In this document: positions 23,134 through 31,593 of the stretch, piece after piece | Layout: every line of letters begins with the position of its first letter | How positions within the stretch are numbered: position 1 is the first letter of the stretch | Assembly: GCA_900556465.1 (NCBI GenBank) | Contig: USPK01000008.1 | Location: forward strand, 1-37,754 | Source: an uncultured Prevotella sp. | GTDB lineage: Bacteria > Bacteroidota > Bacteroidia > Bacteroidales > Bacteroidaceae | Direction of reading: 5' to 3' | DNA length: 37,754 bases | Notes under the pieces: generated by a model | The model's input: the letters and a program-made list of their open reading frames with translations, nothing else | Database searches by the model: none | Told to the model about the DNA's origin: nothing | Program-made: the position numbers and the translations under genes

Positions 23134-23238
23134 GAAGTTGTCGCGATGATAACGCAGTAAATAGTTTAGTTAAGTCTAGTTTAGTTTTTGTGTTGGTTAA
23201 TGGAGGCCCGTAGTGACGCTGGCCTCCATTAATTTTTT
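23134..23238 (+). ncRNA. Candidate small RNA, about 105 nt, with intrinsic terminator
   Basis: The predicted transcript starts after the promoter at 23097-23127 and ends at a perfect 12-bp hairpin with T6. Its 5' part contains one tiny frame (ATG AAG TTG TCG CGA TGA, five codons). The middle carries the direct repeat TAGTTTAGTT twice (near 23162 and 23178). It is A+T-rich in a G+C-rich neighbourhood. It could be a trans-acting sRNA or a terminated leader of the gene at 23593. Expression is not proven. Confidence 0.5.
23197..23238 (+). terminator. Intrinsic terminator of the candidate small RNA
   Basis: TTAATGGAGGCC (23197-23208) pairs perfectly with GGCCTCCATTAA (23221-23232), with a 12-nt loop and TTTTTT at 23233-23238. 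This is a textbook rho-independent terminator on the plus strand. As it lies 137 bp beyond aroC, it may also end the dnaX-slyD-aroC transcript. Confidence 0.9.
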
Positions 23239-23394
23239 GCAGGCGCCACGCGGCCGCTCCGCGCCGCTGGCTGTCCAGTGCGGCGCGCTGCGATGCCGGT
23301 GATGCGTACAGACGTCCGTACGGGGCTCCCTCCCGCCCCGCCTGATGGGGCGCCGCCGGCTGTCCCGCTTTTTCCGCCCATAGGTTCGGCAACA

Positions 23395-23457
23395 ACGGGC
23401 CTTAGCCCCGTTCGCACGGGAATAGGCCCAGTTTTTACGGGGCTAAGGCCCGTGCCG
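23395..23457 (+). repeat. 21-bp modular repeat array R4 (3 units)
   Basis: Units lie at 23395-23415 (ACGGGCCTTAGCCCCGT + TCGC), 23416-23436 (ACGGGAATAGGCCCAG + TTTTT) and 23437-23457 (ACGGGGCTAAGGCCCGT + GCCG). The first and third 17-mers are perfect reverse complements, so the array can fold as a 17-bp hairpin with the middle unit in the loop. It lies 87 bp upstream of the GtrA-gene -33 box. The rest of 23239-23544 shows no supported gene. Confidence 0.93.
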
Positions 23458-23544
23458 CGGCCCACCGGCCCGGGGGCTTCGGGGCGTCCCGGTACGCCGC
23501 GTTCCACAGGCGCCGCCGGACCGGGGCAAATGCTGCCGCGCCGT

Positions 23545-23575
23545 TTTGCCGTCTCCGGAAAAACCGCTACCTTTG
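23545..23575 (+). promoter_or_regulatory. Consensus promoter for the gtrA-like gene and fkp
   Basis: TTTG (23545-23548), 19 nt and TACCTTTG (23568-23575) match both consensus boxes perfectly. The expected start near 23582 gives a leader of about 11 nt before ATG 23593. Confidence 0.82.
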
Positions 23576-23592
23576 CGGAGACGGCTGAAATT

Positions 23593-23973
23593 ATGAATCA
23601 GGAAATCATCCGCTTTGTGAAATACGGTTTCGTAGGCGTACTCAACACGGCCATTACGTTCTTTTCGTTCATGGCCCTGCGCGCTGCAGACTGCAACCTG
23701 GACGCGGCCAACTTCATCAGTTTCGCCCTGGGCATGTGCAACAGTTTTGCGCTCAACAAAGTATGGGTGTTCCGCCGCCGCGGCACGCGCTGGCTGGCCG
23801 AAGCCGCCTGGTTTCTGGGCGGAGCGTTGCTCTGCTGGGGCCTCCAGTGGCTCGTGTTCCGCGGCGCCTTGCTGCTGTGGAGCGAATGGTGGGCCCAGCT
23901 GGTCGGCATGGCTGCCTACACGGTGTTCAACTACCTGTTCAATCGCTTCGTCACCTTCCGCAGACGTTCCTAA
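23593..23973 (+). CDS. GtrA-like small membrane protein
   Basis: The start was chosen at ATG 23593 (126 aa) just after a consensus promoter. Four hydrophobic segments (about residues 8-28, 35-52, 66-87 and 97-115) and the ends FVKYGFVGVLNTAITFF and YTVFNYLFNRFVTFRR are the GtrA (PF04138) signature. Family members are thought to help move polyprenyl-phosphate-linked sugars across the inner membrane or assist glycosyltransferases. It lies 31 bp before fkp and is probably cotranscribed, suggesting a role in fucose-containing surface glycans. Confidence 0.9.
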   Translation: MNQEIIRFVKYGFVGVLNTAITFFSFMALRAADCNLDAANFISFALGMCNSFALNKVWVFRRRGTRWLAEAAWFLGGALLCWGLQWLVFRGALLLWSEWWAQLVGMAAYTVFNYLFNRFVTFRRRS

Positions 23974-24004
23974 GCCGCCCGAAAAAATACATATTCCTCA
24001 CCAT

Positions 24005-26848
24005 ATGAAAAAACTCCTTTCTCTCCCGCCCCACGTAGTGGACTGCTTCCACTCCCTGATGCAAGTCCCGCGCTCCGAATATTTCTGCACCTCGGACCCC
24101 GTGGGGCACAAGCTGGGCTCGGGCGGCGGCACCGTCTGGCTCCTCGAGTCGTGCCGCCAGGCCGAAGCGCCGGACGTGGCCTTCAGCGAGTGGCTGGGCC
24201 GCGAGCCGCGCATTCTGCTCCACGCCGGCGGCCAAAGCCGGCGCCTGCCGGCCTACGCCCCTTGCGGTAAGGTGCTCACGCCGTTCCCCGTGTTCCGTTG
24301 GGCGCGGGGGCAGCGCATCGACCAGCACCTGCTGGACCTGCAGCTGCCGCTCTATGAACGCATCATGCACAAGGCGCCGGCTTCGCTCCGCACGTTGATT
24401 GCCAGCGGCGACGTCTATCTCCGCACCACGGAACCGCTTCAGGACATCCCCGAGGCCGACGTCGTCTGCTACGGCCTTTGGGCCACGCCCGAACAAATCT
24501 CGCACCACGGCGTCTTCATGATTCGCCGTGACCGCCCGGGCGAGCTGGACTTCATGCTGCAAAAGCCCAGCCTCGAAACGCAATCGGCCTACCAGTCCAC
24601 GCACTTCTCCCTGATGGACATCGGCGTATGGCTGCTCTCGGACCGCGCAGTCCTGGCTCTGCGCCGCCAATGCGACGCAGCCCCGGGCGGCAACTACGAC
24701 CTCTACGCGCAGTTCGGCTGCGCCCTGGGCAGCCATCCGTCGCAACCGGACGAAGAGATAGGGCGCCTCAGCGTAGCCATCCTGCCCCTGCCCGGCGGCG
24801 AATTTTACCACTTCGGCACCACGGAGGACATGCTCCACTCCTCCATCGAACTGCAAAACCTCGTCAAGGACCAACGCTTTATCATTCAGAAAAATGTAAA
24901 ACGCCAACCGTCCTTCTTCATACAGAACGCCCACCTGGCCAACCGGCCGACGACCGCCAACACGCACGTTTGGATTGAGAACGCCTGGATGGGCGAGGGC
25001 TGGCACTATGCCTCGCACCACATCATTACGGGCGTGCCCGTCAACGACTGGTCCGTCCGTTTGCCCGAAGGGGCCTGCGTCGACGTGGTGCCTGTGGGCG
25101 AACAGCAATACGCCCTGCGTCCCTACGGCTACTACGACGCCTTCCGCGGCGCCGTGGCCGACGAGGGCACGACCTACCTGAACCGCCCGGTGGCCCAGTG
25201 GCTCCAGGCCCACGGCATAGCCCCCGAGGCGCTGGGACCGACCGACGACCTCCAGTCGGCCCGCCTCTTCCCCGTCTTCAGTTCGGTCGAGGAGATGGGC
25301 CAGTGGCTCAACTGGATGCTCGACGCCGCGCCCGACGCCACACTGGGCGCCCGGTGGACGGCCCTGCCCCGCCGCTCCGCCGAAGAGTTGTCCGAACAGG
25401 CCAACCTGTCCCGCCTCTTCGCGCAACGCCAGGAGCGGGCCGTGGAAATATTGCCCAAGCTGGCGGCCAACTGGACGAAAAGCATCTTCTACCAGGTGGA
25501 CCTGAAGGACATGGCCGCCCACTTTGCCCGCCACCGCCTGGCCCTGCCGGCGCCGCTGCCCGAGGACGCGCCGCTACTCACCCGCATCCACGACGCGATG
25601 TTCCGGGCCGAGGCCGAACGTTGCGCGGACCACGCCGAAACGGCCCGCCACTTCGCCGACCGGGCCTTCGGCCTGCTGCGCGAGGGCCTCACGGCCGACG
25701 CCCTGCGCCACAAGTGCCGGCCGCAGATGACGACCTGCGCGGACCAGATTGTCTGGGGCCGCAGCCCGGTGCGCATCGACCTGGCCGGCGGCTGGACGGA
25801 CACGCCGCCCTACTGCCTCATCAACGGCGGTAACGTGGTGAACGCCGCCATAGAACTCAACGGGCAGCCGCCCTTGCAGGTCTACGTGAAACCCTGTCGC
25901 GATCCGGTCATCATCTGTCGGTCGATTGACCTCGGCGCCATGGAGCGCATCGAGACCTACGACGAGCTGCAACGCTACGTGGCCGTGGGCTCCCCCTTCT
26001 CCATCCCGAAGGCCGCCCTCTGCCTCTGCGGTTTCGCGCCCCAGTTCTCGGCCGAAACCTATGCTTCGCTCCGCCAACAGCTTGAGGCCTTCGGGTCGGG
26101 CATCGAAATCACGCTGCTGTCGGCCGTACCGGCCGGATCGGGCCTCGGCACGAGCTCCATCCTTTCCGCCACGGTGCTCGGCGCACTCTCGGACTTCTGC
26201 GGACTGGGCTGGGACCGCAACGCCATCTGCAACCGCACGCTCGTGCTCGAACAGTTGCTCACGACGGGCGGCGGCTGGCAAGACCAGTACGGCGGCGTGC
26301 TCCACGGCGTGAAACTGCTCCAGACGACAAGCGGATTCGCGCAGAACGCCGTGACCCGCTGGCTGCCGGAGACGCTCTTTACCAACGCGGATTTCCGCCC
26401 TTGCCACCTGCTTTACTACACAGGCGTGACGCGCACGGCCAAGCACATCCTGACGGAAATCGTCAGGGGCATGTTCCTCAACGCTACGAAGCATCTGGAC
26501 TTGCTCGAACAGATGAAGCAGCACGCCCTGTCGCTCTTCGACGTCGTACAGCGGGGCAACTGGGAACGCTACGGACAGCTGGTCCGCGAAACGTGGGAAC
26601 AGAACAAGGCCCTCGACGCGGGGACAAACCCTCCGATCATCGAAGAGCTGTGCCGCCGCGTGGACGACTACTGCCTGGGCTACAAGCTGCCCGGTGCGGG
26701 CGGCGGCGGCTTCATGTACATGGTGGCCAAAGACGCACAGGCGGCGCTGCGCATCCGCGAGGAACTTACGGAACGCCCGCTGGCGCCCAACGCCCGCTTC
26801 GTGGAGCTGTCGCTTTCGGACCAGGGCCTGCAGGTCAGCCGCTCGTAA
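24005..26848 (+). CDS. fkp: Bifunctional L-fucokinase / L-fucose-1-phosphate guanylyltransferase
   Basis: The start was chosen at ATG 24005 (947 aa; B. fragilis Fkp is about the same length). The N-terminal half is the fucose-1-P guanylyltransferase with the nucleotide-binding segment ILLHAGGQSRRLPAYAPCGK. The middle shows the left-handed beta-helix-like stretch (about residues 300-390). The C-terminal GHMP kinase has GRSPVRIDLAGGWTDTPPYC (about 582-601), the ATP-binding AVPAGSGLGTSSILSAT (about 704-720) and LPGAGGGGFMY near 895. It makes GDP-L-fucose directly from L-fucose and ATP/GTP for decorating capsule and glycoproteins with host-like fucose. A strong terminator follows the stop. Confidence 0.97.
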   Translation: MKKLLSLPPHVVDCFHSLMQVPRSEYFCTSDPVGHKLGSGGGTVWLLESCRQAEAPDVAFSEWLGREPRILLHAGGQSRRLPAYAPCGKVLTPFPVFRWARGQRIDQHLLDLQLPLYERIMHKAPASLRTLIASGDVYLRTTEPLQDIPEADVVCYGLWATPEQISHHGVFMIRRDRPGELDFMLQKPSLETQSAYQSTHFSLMDIGVWLLSDRAVLALRRQCDAAPGGNYDLYAQFGCALGSHPSQPDEEIGRLSVAILPLPGGEFYHFGTTEDMLHSSIELQNLVKDQRFIIQKNVKRQPSFFIQNAHLANRPTTANTHVWIENAWMGEGWHYASHHIITGVPVNDWSVRLPEGACVDVVPVGEQQYALRPYGYYDAFRGAVADEGTTYLNRPVAQWLQAHGIAPEALGPTDDLQSARLFPVFSSVEEMGQWLNWMLDAAPDATLGARWTALPRRSAEELSEQANLSRLFAQRQERAVEILPKLAANWTKSIFYQVDLKDMAAHFARHRLALPAPLPEDAPLLTRIHDAMFRAEAERCADHAETARHFADRAFGLLREGLTADALRHKCRPQMTTCADQIVWGRSPVRIDLAGGWTDTPPYCLINGGNVVNAAIELNGQPPLQVYVKPCRDPVIICRSIDLGAMERIETYDELQRYVAVGSPFSIPKAALCLCGFAPQFSAETYASLRQQLEAFGSGIEITLLSAVPAGSGLGTSSILSATVLGALSDFCGLGWDRNAICNRTLVLEQLLTTGGGWQDQYGGVLHGVKLLQTTSGFAQNAVTRWLPETLFTNADFRPCHLLYYTGVTRTAKHILTEIVRGMFLNATKHLDLLEQMKQHALSLFDVVQRGNWERYGQLVRETWEQNKALDAGTNPPIIEELCRRVDDYCLGYKLPGAGGGGFMYMVAKDAQAALRIREELTERPLAPNARFVELSLSDQGLQVSRS

Positions 26849-26920
26849 GCGCTGCCGGCAGCCCCCGGGCCCGGAGCTGCGAGCCCGGGGCCAAGGGGTT
26901 CGACATTATCCCGTCAAAAG

Positions 26921-26962
26921 AACGGGGACAGACTGAGCATGAACTCATTCTGTCCCCGTTTT
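26921..26962 (+). terminator. Intrinsic terminator after fkp
   Basis: AACGGGGACAGACTGAG (26921-26937) pairs with CTCATTCTGTCCCCGTT (26944-26960), with one mismatch and a 6-nt loop, then runs into TTTTCC. The A-rich left flank makes it usable from the minus strand too, where the lipocalin-like gene ends at 27045. Confidence 0.85.
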
Positions 26963-27044
26963 CCTTTCATACGTCCCGGCCACGGCGCGGCCCGGTCCGG
27001 CCTATGTTCCGACACTCTCCGGAACGGGCCTGCTACGGGCCGGA

Positions 27045-27401
27045 CTATTGCTGACGCTGATACTCCAACGTCAAGTCGCCCCGCTTCAGCGTGAGCTTAT
27101 CGGCCGTCAGTTCCACAATATCCAGCGTGTCGCTGAAAGCAATGGTCTGTCCGTTGCCAATGCTTTTCCCGTTCAGAATCAAGCGGTCGCCGTCGCGCTG
27201 CCAGGTTTCGTACTGCAACGTAGCCATGGAAACGGACGACGCCTTACCGTCCTCGGTCAGCACAAAGCCCTGCGTCATGTTCTCCATACCCGGAACGGGC
27301 TGCACCCAGGTCCCCTCGATTTTCTCTTTAGCACAAGCGGCAAAAATCACAGCCGCACCAGCCAGGGCAATAGTGCCCAGCATTTTTTCAACTCTTCTCA
27401 T
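27045..27401 (-). CDS. Small lipocalin-like lipoprotein
   Basis: The start was chosen at ATG 27401 (118 aa, MRRVEKMLGTIALAGAAVIF followed by lipobox AAC|AKEK). The frame continues upstream but has no signal there. The mature part (GTWVQPVPGMENMTQGFVL, SVSMATLQYETWQRDGDRLI, GKSIGNGQTIAFSDTLDI) is the Lipocalin_3-type domain common in Bacteroidota lipoproteins, a small beta-barrel of unknown ligand. It converges on fkp, and both probably use the hairpin at 26921-26962. A TATTTTTG box lies at 27574-27581. Confidence 0.82.
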   Translation of the reverse strand: MRRVEKMLGTIALAGAAVIFAACAKEKIEGTWVQPVPGMENMTQGFVLTEDGKASSVSMATLQYETWQRDGDRLILNGKSIGNGQTIAFSDTLDIVELTADKLTLKRGDLTLEYQRQQ

Positions 27402-27752
27402 GGTAGTAATTTCCTTTTTATTGGTTTTGAACATAGGTGGCGAGAAACGGGCCCCCAGCGGGAGCCGCAGCAAAACAGGCTTCGTACGACCCGGGCGTGA
27501 AAGGCGGGCGGCTGTCCAAGCAGGAAACCGCATTTCCCTTCGTTCGTCCGTGCCGCGCTCTATTTTCAGCAAACAAAAATAGTGAGAAAAAGGATAGTGG
27601 CCCGCGGCGCCTACTCCTTTTATATATTTTTGACGCAGGGCCGACCGGCGCACGCTCCCTTCCGCCCGTTCCGCAAAACGGGACGCCGTGAAGCCAGGCG
27701 CCGCTCCCGGTCGCCGCCGACGCCCGAAGTAGGCCGGATATATTGCAAAATA
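27402..27752. other. Divergent non-coding region
   Basis: About 350 bp between the divergent lipocalin-like and 5'-nucleotidase genes. The only signals seen are a possible minus-strand -7 box TATTTTTG at 27574-27581 (no -33 box at 19 nt) and GC-rich sequence without a credible gene. No array of the 21-bp repeat is present. Confidence 0.5.
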
Positions 27753-27783
27753 TTGGGTAAATGCGTAGAAAATCGTAACTTTG
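27753..27783 (+). promoter_or_regulatory. Promoter of the 5'-nucleotidase gene and downstream cluster
   Basis: TTGG (27753-27756), a 19-nt spacer and TAACTTTG (27776-27783) match the consensus. The start of transcription would be near 27790, 28 nt before ATG 27818. Confidence 0.78.
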
Positions 27784-27817
27784 CCGTGCTTCCCTTCTAC
27801 GGGGAAGAATACCAGGC

Positions 27818-29467
27818 ATGAAAACCAAACTACTGCTTACCATAGGGAGCGGGCTTTGCTCCCTGGCTACACTCTGCGGCGCCACGCCGCCCGCAACAGG
27901 CGCTGACGAAGTGACCGTAGCCGTCTTTTCCATCAACGACTTCCACGGCGCTTTTGTCAAAGACGCGCGGAAAGACATCCCCGGGGCCCCTGCGCTCTGG
28001 CAAACGCTCGACTCGCTCAAGAAGGTTTACCCTTACCACGTGACCGTGGCGGCGGGCGACAACTTCGGGGGCAGCTATTTCTACCAGGCGACCCGTGGCG
28101 CCTTGCTGCCGGTCCTGCTCAACGACCTCGGCATCCGGCTCTCGGCCATCGGGAACCATGAGTTTGACGACGGTCAGGCGGCCCTCGCCGCCAAATGGGC
28201 GGACGAGCCGCTACGGCCCCGGGGCTGGCAGCTGAATTACGTTTGCGCCAACGTCCGTGACAATTCCGGCAAGGTCCCGGAGTTTGCCCAGCCCTTCGCC
28301 ACCCAGAGCGTACAACTCAGCAAGGACAAAACGCTGAAAGTAGCCTTCGTGGGACTGCTCACCTCGACGACGCCCCTGCAAGCAAGCGCGTCGAAACTGA
28401 AAGGCCTCACCTTTGACGGACAATATACCCGCGTCCTCGACAGCCTGAAAGCGCTGCCCGAATTTTCAGAGGTACGCGACGCGCAGATACGCCTGCTCCT
28501 GACCCACGTAGGGACACGCATGGAAAACGGCAGCCCCGCCTGGGACGACCCGGACGGCGCGTGCCTGCAGCAACTGCGGGACACGACTTGGCACGGGCTG
28601 CTGACGGCGCACACACACCAGCCGGTGTGCGGACTTATCGGCGAGGCTCCATATCCTGTGGTTCAAGGAAAGTGGCACGGGAACTATATCGGCATTCTTA
28701 AAGTGTCTGTCGACACCCTCACGATGCGGGTCACCCGGGTCGTACCGGAACTCTGCCCGGTCGAGGCGGACCGGCCGCTAAGCGGCGGACCGCTTCGACT
28801 GCAAGCGCAAATCGACTCGCTGCTGCTCCACACGACGACGCGGGGCGGCACGCCGCTGGGCAAGGAACTGACGGCGTCGCCCCGAACCCTCATCCACGAC
28901 CGCGACGACAAGTGGCACCAGACCGTAATGGGCTCCCTGGTTTGCGAATCCTACGCCGAGGCCTACCGCAAGGCGGCGGGGCTGGGCGCGGACGTACCCG
29001 TCATCGGAGTGAGCCACTTCGGCAGCATCCGCTCCGGCTTCAACGAGGGCCGCATCACGGTGCTCGATGTGGGGGAAGCCTTGCCCTTCGCCAACGCCCT
29101 GCGCGTCTATCGCCTGACAGGCGAACAGTTGCGGCGGCTCGTTGACTTCGGCCTCCACAACCAACGCTACGGCAGGCTGCAAACGGGCTGGCTGCAGACG
29201 GAACGGGGCGACGACGGACACGTGATACGCCTCTTCTACGTGGGACCGGACGGGAAACGCCAGGCCCTGGCCGATGACGCCCGCTGCTACCTCGTGGCCG
29301 ACGAGTTCATCACCACGGGAGGCGACGGCTACGCCACGGACCTCTTCCCCCAGGCGCAGGAAATCGACGCCCAGGCCCTGCCCGCCACGACCGACGCTTT
29401 CATTCAATACCTCGATACTTTCGACGTCCTGCCCTTAGAACGTCTGGACACGGACCCTAATTCTTAA
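27818..29467 (+). CDS. Exported bifunctional UDP-sugar hydrolase / 5'-nucleotidase family protein
   Basis: This is a 549-aa protein with a signal peptide (residues 1-22, LLLTIGSGLCSLATLCGA). The N-terminal metallophosphoesterase domain has FSINDFHGAF (Asp, His), AAGDNFGGSYF, AIGNHEFDDGQ, LLLTHVG and TAHTHQPVCG, giving the dimetal site. The C-terminal 5'-nucleotidase domain (about 350-530) has GVSHFGSIRSGFNEGRITVLD and FITTGGDGYATD, with aromatic residues for base stacking. It acts in the periplasm to release nucleosides and phosphate from nucleotides. The next gene (agmatine deiminase) starts 12 bp after the stop. Confidence 0.93.
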   Translation: MKTKLLLTIGSGLCSLATLCGATPPATGADEVTVAVFSINDFHGAFVKDARKDIPGAPALWQTLDSLKKVYPYHVTVAAGDNFGGSYFYQATRGALLPVLLNDLGIRLSAIGNHEFDDGQAALAAKWADEPLRPRGWQLNYVCANVRDNSGKVPEFAQPFATQSVQLSKDKTLKVAFVGLLTSTTPLQASASKLKGLTFDGQYTRVLDSLKALPEFSEVRDAQIRLLLTHVGTRMENGSPAWDDPDGACLQQLRDTTWHGLLTAHTHQPVCGLIGEAPYPVVQGKWHGNYIGILKVSVDTLTMRVTRVVPELCPVEADRPLSGGPLRLQAQIDSLLLHTTTRGGTPLGKELTASPRTLIHDRDDKWHQTVMGSLVCESYAEAYRKAAGLGADVPVIGVSHFGSIRSGFNEGRITVLDVGEALPFANALRVYRLTGEQLRRLVDFGLHNQRYGRLQTGWLQTERGDDGHVIRLFYVGPDGKRQALADDARCYLVADEFITTGGDGYATDLFPQAQEIDAQALPATTDAFIQYLDTFDVLPLERLDTDPNS

Positions 29468-29478
29468 ACATCAAACCT

Positions 29479-30606
29479 ATGGGCCTTTTTACTTTGCCCC
29501 CTAAACCGCCCCAGGCCGACTTGAATCTGGACATGTTCCTGAAAGGCGATGCCCTCGAAACTACGGTGCGCCGCCCGCGCCGTACGCTGGCGGCCGAATG
29601 GTTCCCACAGAGCGGCGTCCAGCTGACTTGGCCGCACGCCGGCACCGATTGGGCCGACGACTTGGCCGATGTCACGGCCTGCTACCTGCGCATGGCCTTT
29701 GAAATTGCCATGCGCGAGACGCTCCTCATCGTAACGCCGGAGCCGGACGCCGTGAAGGCCTTGCTGCAGAAACACTTGCCACAGCGCGCGATGGAAAGAG
29801 TCGTCCTGGCGGAATGCCTGACCAACGACACGTGGGCCAGGGATCACGGCCTGCTAACTGTCCTGGGAACCAACGGCCCTGAACTTCTCGACTTCCGCTT
29901 TAACGGATGGGGCGGAAAGTTTGAGGCCAGCCTGGACAACGCTATTAACCGTCAGCTCTACGACCAGGGAAAGGTGAAAGGGACCTACGTGGACTGCCTG
30001 GACTTCGAGTTGGAGGGCGGAAGCATCGAGACCGACGGCTGCGGAACCCTGCTCACGACGACACGCTGCCTGCTCAACCCGAACCGGGGAGCGGACCGCA
30101 ACAGGGAGCAGGTAGAACTGCTGCTGCGCGAACGCTTGGGCGTAGAGCAGGTCCTCTGGCTCGAGCACGGAGAACTGGTCGGCGACGACACGGATGCCCA
30201 TATCGACACACTGGCCCGGCTCTGCCCGGAGCAAACCATAGTCTACACGCAATGCGATAACCCGGAGGACGAACAATACGAGGAACTGCAACGCATGGAA
30301 AAGCAGTTACAGTCTTTCCGCACTATGGACGGAAATCCGTTCAAACTGATTCCCCTGCCCACGCCGGATGCCATCGCGGACGAGACCGGGCAACGGCTGC
30401 CCGCGACTTATGCCAACTATCTGGTGATGAACGACGTTGTCCTCTACCCTACTTACCGGCAGCCCGAGAAAGACGAGGCGGCCCGCCAGGCCTTGCTGAA
30501 GGCCTTTCCCCGCCTGGACCTCGTGGGCATAGACTGCCGCGTACTCATCCGCCAACACGGCTCGCTCCACTGCGCCACGATGCAGTATCCCCGGGGCGTA
30601 TTATAG
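29479..30606 (+). CDS. aguA: Agmatine deiminase (AguA family)
   Basis: The 375-aa protein of the guanidine-modifying superfamily hydrolyses agmatine to N-carbamoylputrescine and ammonia. The active-site set is complete: NDTWARDHG (substrate Asp), FRFNGWGGKF, LEGGSIETDG (catalytic Glu/Asp), H241 in DDTDAHIDTLARL and nucleophile C365 in HGSLHCATMQYP. It has no signal peptide, so it is cytosolic, unlike secreted peptidylarginine deiminase. N-carbamoylputrescine amidase follows 77 bp downstream, which fixes the pathway. Confidence 0.95.
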   Translation: MGLFTLPPKPPQADLNLDMFLKGDALETTVRRPRRTLAAEWFPQSGVQLTWPHAGTDWADDLADVTACYLRMAFEIAMRETLLIVTPEPDAVKALLQKHLPQRAMERVVLAECLTNDTWARDHGLLTVLGTNGPELLDFRFNGWGGKFEASLDNAINRQLYDQGKVKGTYVDCLDFELEGGSIETDGCGTLLTTTRCLLNPNRGADRNREQVELLLRERLGVEQVLWLEHGELVGDDTDAHIDTLARLCPEQTIVYTQCDNPEDEQYEELQRMEKQLQSFRTMDGNPFKLIPLPTPDAIADETGQRLPATYANYLVMNDVVLYPTYRQPEKDEAARQALLKAFPRLDLVGIDCRVLIRQHGSLHCATMQYPRGVL

Positions 30607-30682
30607 GAGCCCGCGTTTCTGTTCCCCGGCCGGCACGCCCTCGCGCCGCCTTTCCTTCGTTTACTCACACATTATTTATATT

Positions 30683-31573
30683 ATGCCCCAAAGCTCTATC
30701 CTTACGGTCGGCATCATCCAGCAAAGTTGCTCGGCCGACGTCGCGGCAAACCGCGAGAAACTGGCAACGAACATTGCCGACGTGGCCCGTCAGGGGGCGC
30801 AGCTCGTCGTACTTCAGGAATTACACAACTCACTCTATTTTTGCCAGACAGAGGACACGGCTCTCTTCGACCTGGCAGAGCCCATCCCCGGACCGTCTAC
30901 GGAATTTTTCGGCCAGATTGCCCGCGAGTTTGGCGTCGTGCTGGTGTGCTCGCTCTTTGAGCGCCGGGCTGCCGGGCTTTACCACAACACGGCTGTCGTA
31001 CTGGAAAAAGACGGCAGCATAGCCGGGAAATATCGGAAGATGCACATCCCGGACGACCCGGCCTATTACGAGAAATTCTACTTCACGCCCGGCGACCTGG
31101 GGTTCCGGCCCATCGACACGAGCGTCGGTCGGCTGGGCGTCCAGGTCTGTTGGGACCAGTGGTATCCCGAGGGAGCGCGGCTCATGGCCCTGGCCGGGGC
31201 GGAACTCCTTATCTATCCCACCGCCATCGGCTACGAGAGTAGCGACACGCCCGACGAACAGGCGCGACAGCGAGAGGCTTGGGTCACCGTGCAACGGGGC
31301 CACGCCGTAGCCAACGGCTTGCCGGTCATCGCAGTCAACCGCTCGGGGCTCGAAGCTGACCCTTCGGGGCAAACGAACGGCATCTCCTTTTGGGGGAACA
31401 GCTTCGTCGCCGGACCGCAAGGGGAATTGCTCTTCCGCGCCGGCGAGGAGGAAACCAACGCCGTAGTGCAGGTGGACCTGCGACGGAGCGAAAACGTACG
31501 CCGCTGGTGGCCCTTCCTGCGCGACCGCCGCATCGAATGCTTCGGCGACTTGACGAAACGCTTCAGAGATTAG
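30683..31573 (+). CDS. aguB: N-carbamoylputrescine amidase
   Basis: The 296-aa nitrilase-superfamily enzyme converts N-carbamoylputrescine to putrescine, CO2 and ammonia. The Glu-Lys-Cys triad is E46 (VVLQELHNS), K119 (KYRKMHIPDD) and C156 (VQVCWDQWYPE). The CWDQWYPE and HIPDDPAYYEKFYF segments are specific to the AguB clade. It completes the agmatine-to-putrescine route with the gene upstream. It is followed 20 bp later by a FucP-type permease, so one transcript may cover both. Confidence 0.95.
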   Translation: MPQSSILTVGIIQQSCSADVAANREKLATNIADVARQGAQLVVLQELHNSLYFCQTEDTALFDLAEPIPGPSTEFFGQIAREFGVVLVCSLFERRAAGLYHNTAVVLEKDGSIAGKYRKMHIPDDPAYYEKFYFTPGDLGFRPIDTSVGRLGVQVCWDQWYPEGARLMALAGAELLIYPTAIGYESSDTPDEQARQREAWVTVQRGHAVANGLPVIAVNRSGLEADPSGQTNGISFWGNSFVAGPQGELLFRAGEEETNAVVQVDLRRSENVRRWWPFLRDRRIECFGDLTKRFRD

Positions 31574-31593
31574 CAATTCTACATATCCCTAAC

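Noticed and set aside
23951..25534. 527-codon minus-strand frame opposite fkp
   Set aside because: Antisense of the fkp N-terminal half, with no supporting motif or start region.
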